Shown in pieces: positions 60,861 through 64,000 of a stretch of DNA of 64,000 nucleotides (positions within the stretch are counted from its first letter, which is position 1; the number at the start of each line of letters is the position of its first letter). This DNA is from Anseranas semipalmata. Taxonomy: Eukaryota > Chordata > Aves > Anseriformes > Anseranatidae. The stretch lies in assembly GCA_013399115.1 (NCBI GenBank), contig VXAA01003932.1, forward strand, positions 1,833 to 65,832, given 5' to 3'. Below the pieces are notes generated by a model, which ran no database searches, had not been told where the DNA came from, and saw only the letters and a program-made list of their open reading frames with translations. Position numbers and translations under genes: made by a program.

Positions 60861-61179
60861 GGGTCACGTCGCTGAAAGCTAACTTTATCTTCATTGTTCC
60901 CAGCCTCCTGCCCAGCTGTCGCTCTGCTCGCTAATTCAATACCCTCGGAGCGGTGTAAAAGGATGCGCGGTTTCGGTGACGCCCCGTCCCTCCCCTCGCC
61001 GGGACGCGAAGGCGCGCTCTCGGTGGGCTCATGCTCCCCGGGGAGCCGCAGCCCCGACGAAGGCGCTGACCCGGCCCCTCGCCCCCCGAGGCTGCCGAGC
61101 CCCTGCACCAATGCAGGCCACTCGATAGTGCGTGTCAGCGTGGGGGGGGAGAAAGCTCACCTCAGCCCTCCAGAGAGAA

Positions 61180-61222
61180 GGGAAAGGGAAAGGGAAAGGG
61201 AAAGGGAAAGGGAAAGGGAAAG
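61180..61222. repeat. GGGAAA hexanucleotide microsatellite
   Basis: About seven perfect copies of GGGAAA on the plus strand, a 43 bp homopurine run fitting G3N3 quadruplex spacing. Lies in a CpG-dense stretch near the right end. Confidence 0.92.
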
Positions 61223-64000
61223 ATCTCCCATTTTTCTAAGACGCAGCCGATCCCCGCCTCGCACAGGCGCACGCCGGCATCCCCAGCAGCCAGCGGCTGC
61301 ACCCGGGCGCCTGCCCAGCTCAGGCCCTCACAAGCTGTTACCCCTAAAACCGTCGCTTTTTCACCCAAGGTGCAGGACAGATGCCCCACGAGGCTCCCGA
61401 GGCTCCGGCCCACCAATCTCAATGTCCCGCGGCCACTTTTCAGACTCTGAAATCGGCTGTCAAACGGGCTGCTCGTGCGGCCCCGTGTCGCCATCAAAGC
61501 GACTCGATTCGAACGCCGGCCGCTGTCCCCGGCACAGCGCGGAGCCGGGCTGCTGCCTTCGCCGCGTCGCACCGAGCACCCGCCCCCGCCTCAGACGAAA
61601 AGGAAAAGGCAGCTCCGGCTGGAACAACCGGGCATTTCTCGGGGCTTGCCAAGTCAGGAGAATAACCTGCATTTTCTTGCGATTAGAACCGGCGGCCTTG
61701 TTGTAAGCAGTGAGCAGCGTCCAGGTTTGGCTCAGACGCAGAAGACAACTGTGACAACAACGTCGGGAGACACTGCGATTCCACCACCGCCGCCGCCTTT
61801 GCGCACAAAGGAAGCTGCTGAGAAAGAAGCCGGCGGCAGCCTGGAGGGAGCAGGCCGGCTGCTCCGGGGCACGAGCAGGGGCTGCAGGAGGGTTCCTGCC
61901 ACCGGGGAGCCGCTGCCGGGCACGGGGAGAGCGCGAGCAGCCGGGGCAGGGCGCGGGGAGCAGCCCGGACGGCGATGGGAGCGAGGGGCCGGCGGCAGGG
62001 CAGCTCCGGCAGTGACGGGGGCAGGCACCCCGTCTGCGCCACCCAGCCCGGGAGAATTCCGCCAAAAGCTGCGAACGCGGGCAGCCGGACCAGCCGCGGA
62101 GCAGCAAGCGGGTTCCCGTCCCCAGGCCGGCACCACGTGGGGCAAACTGCTCCTGGGCAGCAGCCGGGCCCCGCGAGGCGCAGCCGGGCTCCACTCCCAC
62201 CGCGCTGATTTCTTGCGGGCCTGCACATATTCTCCGAATCCAGGATTATTTCCATGGCAACTATCTTGAGAACTTATTAAGTAAAAAAACAAGAACAGTT
62301 TGAACACACAGAACCTACATTTGTAGCGTGCAAGCTGACTAAATTAGCAGCGCGAAGATTTTTAGTAATCAAAATAGATTATGTTCTAGCAGCTCCATCT
62401 TCTCTTTACCAGCGCTAAAAAGAAAAATCAGAGAGAAATAGCGGGGGGGGCAGATTCTCCATGACCAGGGCCCTGCACCGAGCCGGCCTTACCCCACCTG
62501 AGCGGCTGAAGAGACGTCAACGTCTGACAGTTCAAGGACCCTTACATGAGGCTAAGCTTCCGAGAGGTGGCCACCACCTGACACAAAGCGGCTACCTGGC
62601 ACAGAAACTCACCGAATCACCTCACAAAGGCTCAAAAAAGCCATCGTTCGCAACCCTGCCCTCCCGCGCCCGGTGCAGCAGCAACGGGTGCCCGCTGCCT
62701 CCCTGCAGCAGGGCCAAACGGCGCAGCCGAGCCGGGCCGATCCAGCCGGGCAAGCCCCCCGCACTCGTTTACAAGCTCATCATCTTCCTCACTTCGCTCA
62801 AGCATCAGTTCCAAGAGGAGAGGAGAAATCAGCGGTCCCGTATCACACTGAGCCTGAAAGACGCGCGAGTTTGGAGTATTTGCTCTGAGAAGTGACAACT
62901 CGCTTAGGAAAGCTAATTTCAAATAAACTACAAATTAGCAAAACCTTTTATCGCACCAGGATTCATCTCTCCCGATTTGATCGTTCCTAACCGAGCACGA
63001 TCCCACCCGAGGGCAGGGGTGAGGGAATGGGCAGCGTTTTGGCCGCACCTGACAACAAACGCTGCCTGGGAACTTCGCAGCGATTCACAGTGAGATGGCG
63101 GCCGGCCTCAGCAGGAGCGACTTGGAGAGCGCTTTAAAAAAGAGCGGTTAAATGAACCGCTGGCTCGGCCGCGACGTCCAGCCAGAGAGATTACATGCAT
63201 TATTGATTTACCTTCGAACAACTTGGGAACTCATTTCCAACGGTTTCTAATGGAACCTGGATTTTTCTCAGTCCTAACCTGCCTCATGAGGTTGAGCCTC
63301 CCACGAGGAAGTACGACACCGGGGCACTGAAATGGCAGCTGCCAGCTGGGCACCAGCCCCCGTCGTTCAACGAGGAGAGCGCACCGGCGACGGGGCTTTC
63401 CAAGGCTACCCCAAGAGGCTCTCCTGCAATTAAGCAGAGCGGCGAGAACGCCACGGTGGGGATGGCCTTGCGAGCGCCTGTAGATAATGCTGGAGGTCTG
63501 CAAGTCGAGGAGTCACAGAACCAGGAAGGCTACGACAGGCCTGCTTGTGTAATCCCAGCCTGCGCACGCAGAGCAGAGCAGGGCAGCTCGGAGCCGCAGC
63601 TCCGGTGCCTGCTCAGCCACGAACGCACGAGGCGCTTGGGCAAGTCAGATCTTCAGCACCCGCAGCTGCAGGACGCGCACGGTAATGCTTTGGTTTCTAT
63701 TCTTAGCGAGGCGCGGGATCGAGACAGCGCAGCATATGTACAGTCAGTAAACAATTCTTGCGTACGATAATCAAAGCCGTTCGAAAATAGCAGATCTCCA
63801 TCTGACCGAGCGAAGAGCCGCGCTCGCGAGGGCGCGCCAGCCCCAGCCCCAGCCCCGTCTGCACGCGGCAAGGGCTGGGCAAGGATCGGGCCGTGCAGGA
63901 TCCGGCCAATGGCCCCAGCAGGTCCCTGCCCCGCTGGGAGCTCGGAGACGTGTCCTGGGCAGGAACCCCCAGCCCCAAACCCGCAGCCCCAAACCCCCAG

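Larger units (their letters stand above)
37524..64000 (-). other. Upstream sequence, probably the ANKRD11 5'-UTR intron
   Basis: About 26.5 kb upstream of the inferred acceptor. In human the two leader exons precede a very long intron, so this is most likely intronic, with promoter and first exon outside the window. No protein-coding gene could be supported. It holds minisatellites (37640-37696, 39807-39878, 46551-46622), microsatellites (38888-38909, 61180-61222), CpG-dense stretches (about 41040-42110, 49000-49560, 53060-53450, 55080-55240, 60960-62200), and AT-rich islands (about 48300-48560, 52150-52650, 54950-55010, 55320-55800, 56250-56640, 57940-58130, 60580-60860, 62210-62450) that may be conserved elements. 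An unrecognised leader exon could be hidden here. Confidence 0.6.

Noticed and set aside
60894..61706. A 270-codon plus-strand frame across the GGGAAA repeat
   Set aside because: It contains an Arg-Glu run made by the microsatellite and otherwise CpG-rich filler; no domain or conserved motif.

Overview
The window is vertebrate nuclear DNA, most likely from a bird. It carries one recognisable gene, ANKRD11 (ankyrin repeat domain 11, a chromatin co-regulator), on the minus strand. The avian guess rests on the close but not identical match to the human protein as I remember it, the GC- and CpG-rich sequence, introns far shorter than in mammals, and the near absence of recognisable interspersed repeats. 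It is an inference. Nothing suggests a bacterial, viral or plasmid origin.

The eleven coding exons, equivalent to human exons 3-13, run right to left from an ATG at 37463-37465 to a TGA at 2259-2261. Every junction has GT-AG ends and compatible phase. The exon lengths (87, 139, 171, 204, 143, 148, 6734, 99, 144, 93 and 186 nt) total 8148 nt, or 2715 codons plus a stop, against about 2663 residues in human. No frameshift, premature stop or missing exon was seen, so the gene looks intact. In order the protein has a short N-terminus, a basic nuclear-localisation-like stretch, four ankyrin repeats, a very long Lys/Glu/Ser-rich disordered region encoded almost wholly by the 6.7 kb exon, an Ala/Glu/Pro-rich low-complexity segment, and a strongly conserved C-terminal domain split over the last five exons.

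Layout: 1-1195 is GC-rich downstream flank; about 1196-2258 is the 3' UTR, with an AT-rich distal part and overlapping AATAAA signals; 2259-17495 holds nine coding exons in a compact cluster; 17496-30087 is a 12.6 kb intron; 30088-30226 is the second coding exon; 30227-37378 is a 7.2 kb intron; 37379-37523 is the first coding exon with its 5' UTR; 37524-64000 is unannotated upstream sequence, most simply a 5'-UTR intron whose leader exons and promoter lie partly or wholly beyond the right edge.

No second protein-coding gene, tRNA, rRNA, CRISPR array or intact mobile element could be supported. The many other long open frames are what CpG-rich, stop-poor DNA gives by chance. The observations most worth checking are a cluster of four upstream AUGs forming three short uORFs in the leader exon, a weak splice donor inside the ankyrin domain, G-quadruplex-type microsatellites, a CArG-box pair in a CpG-rich intron, and several AT-rich islands that may be conserved regulatory elements. 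I found no evidence of a novel biological system.
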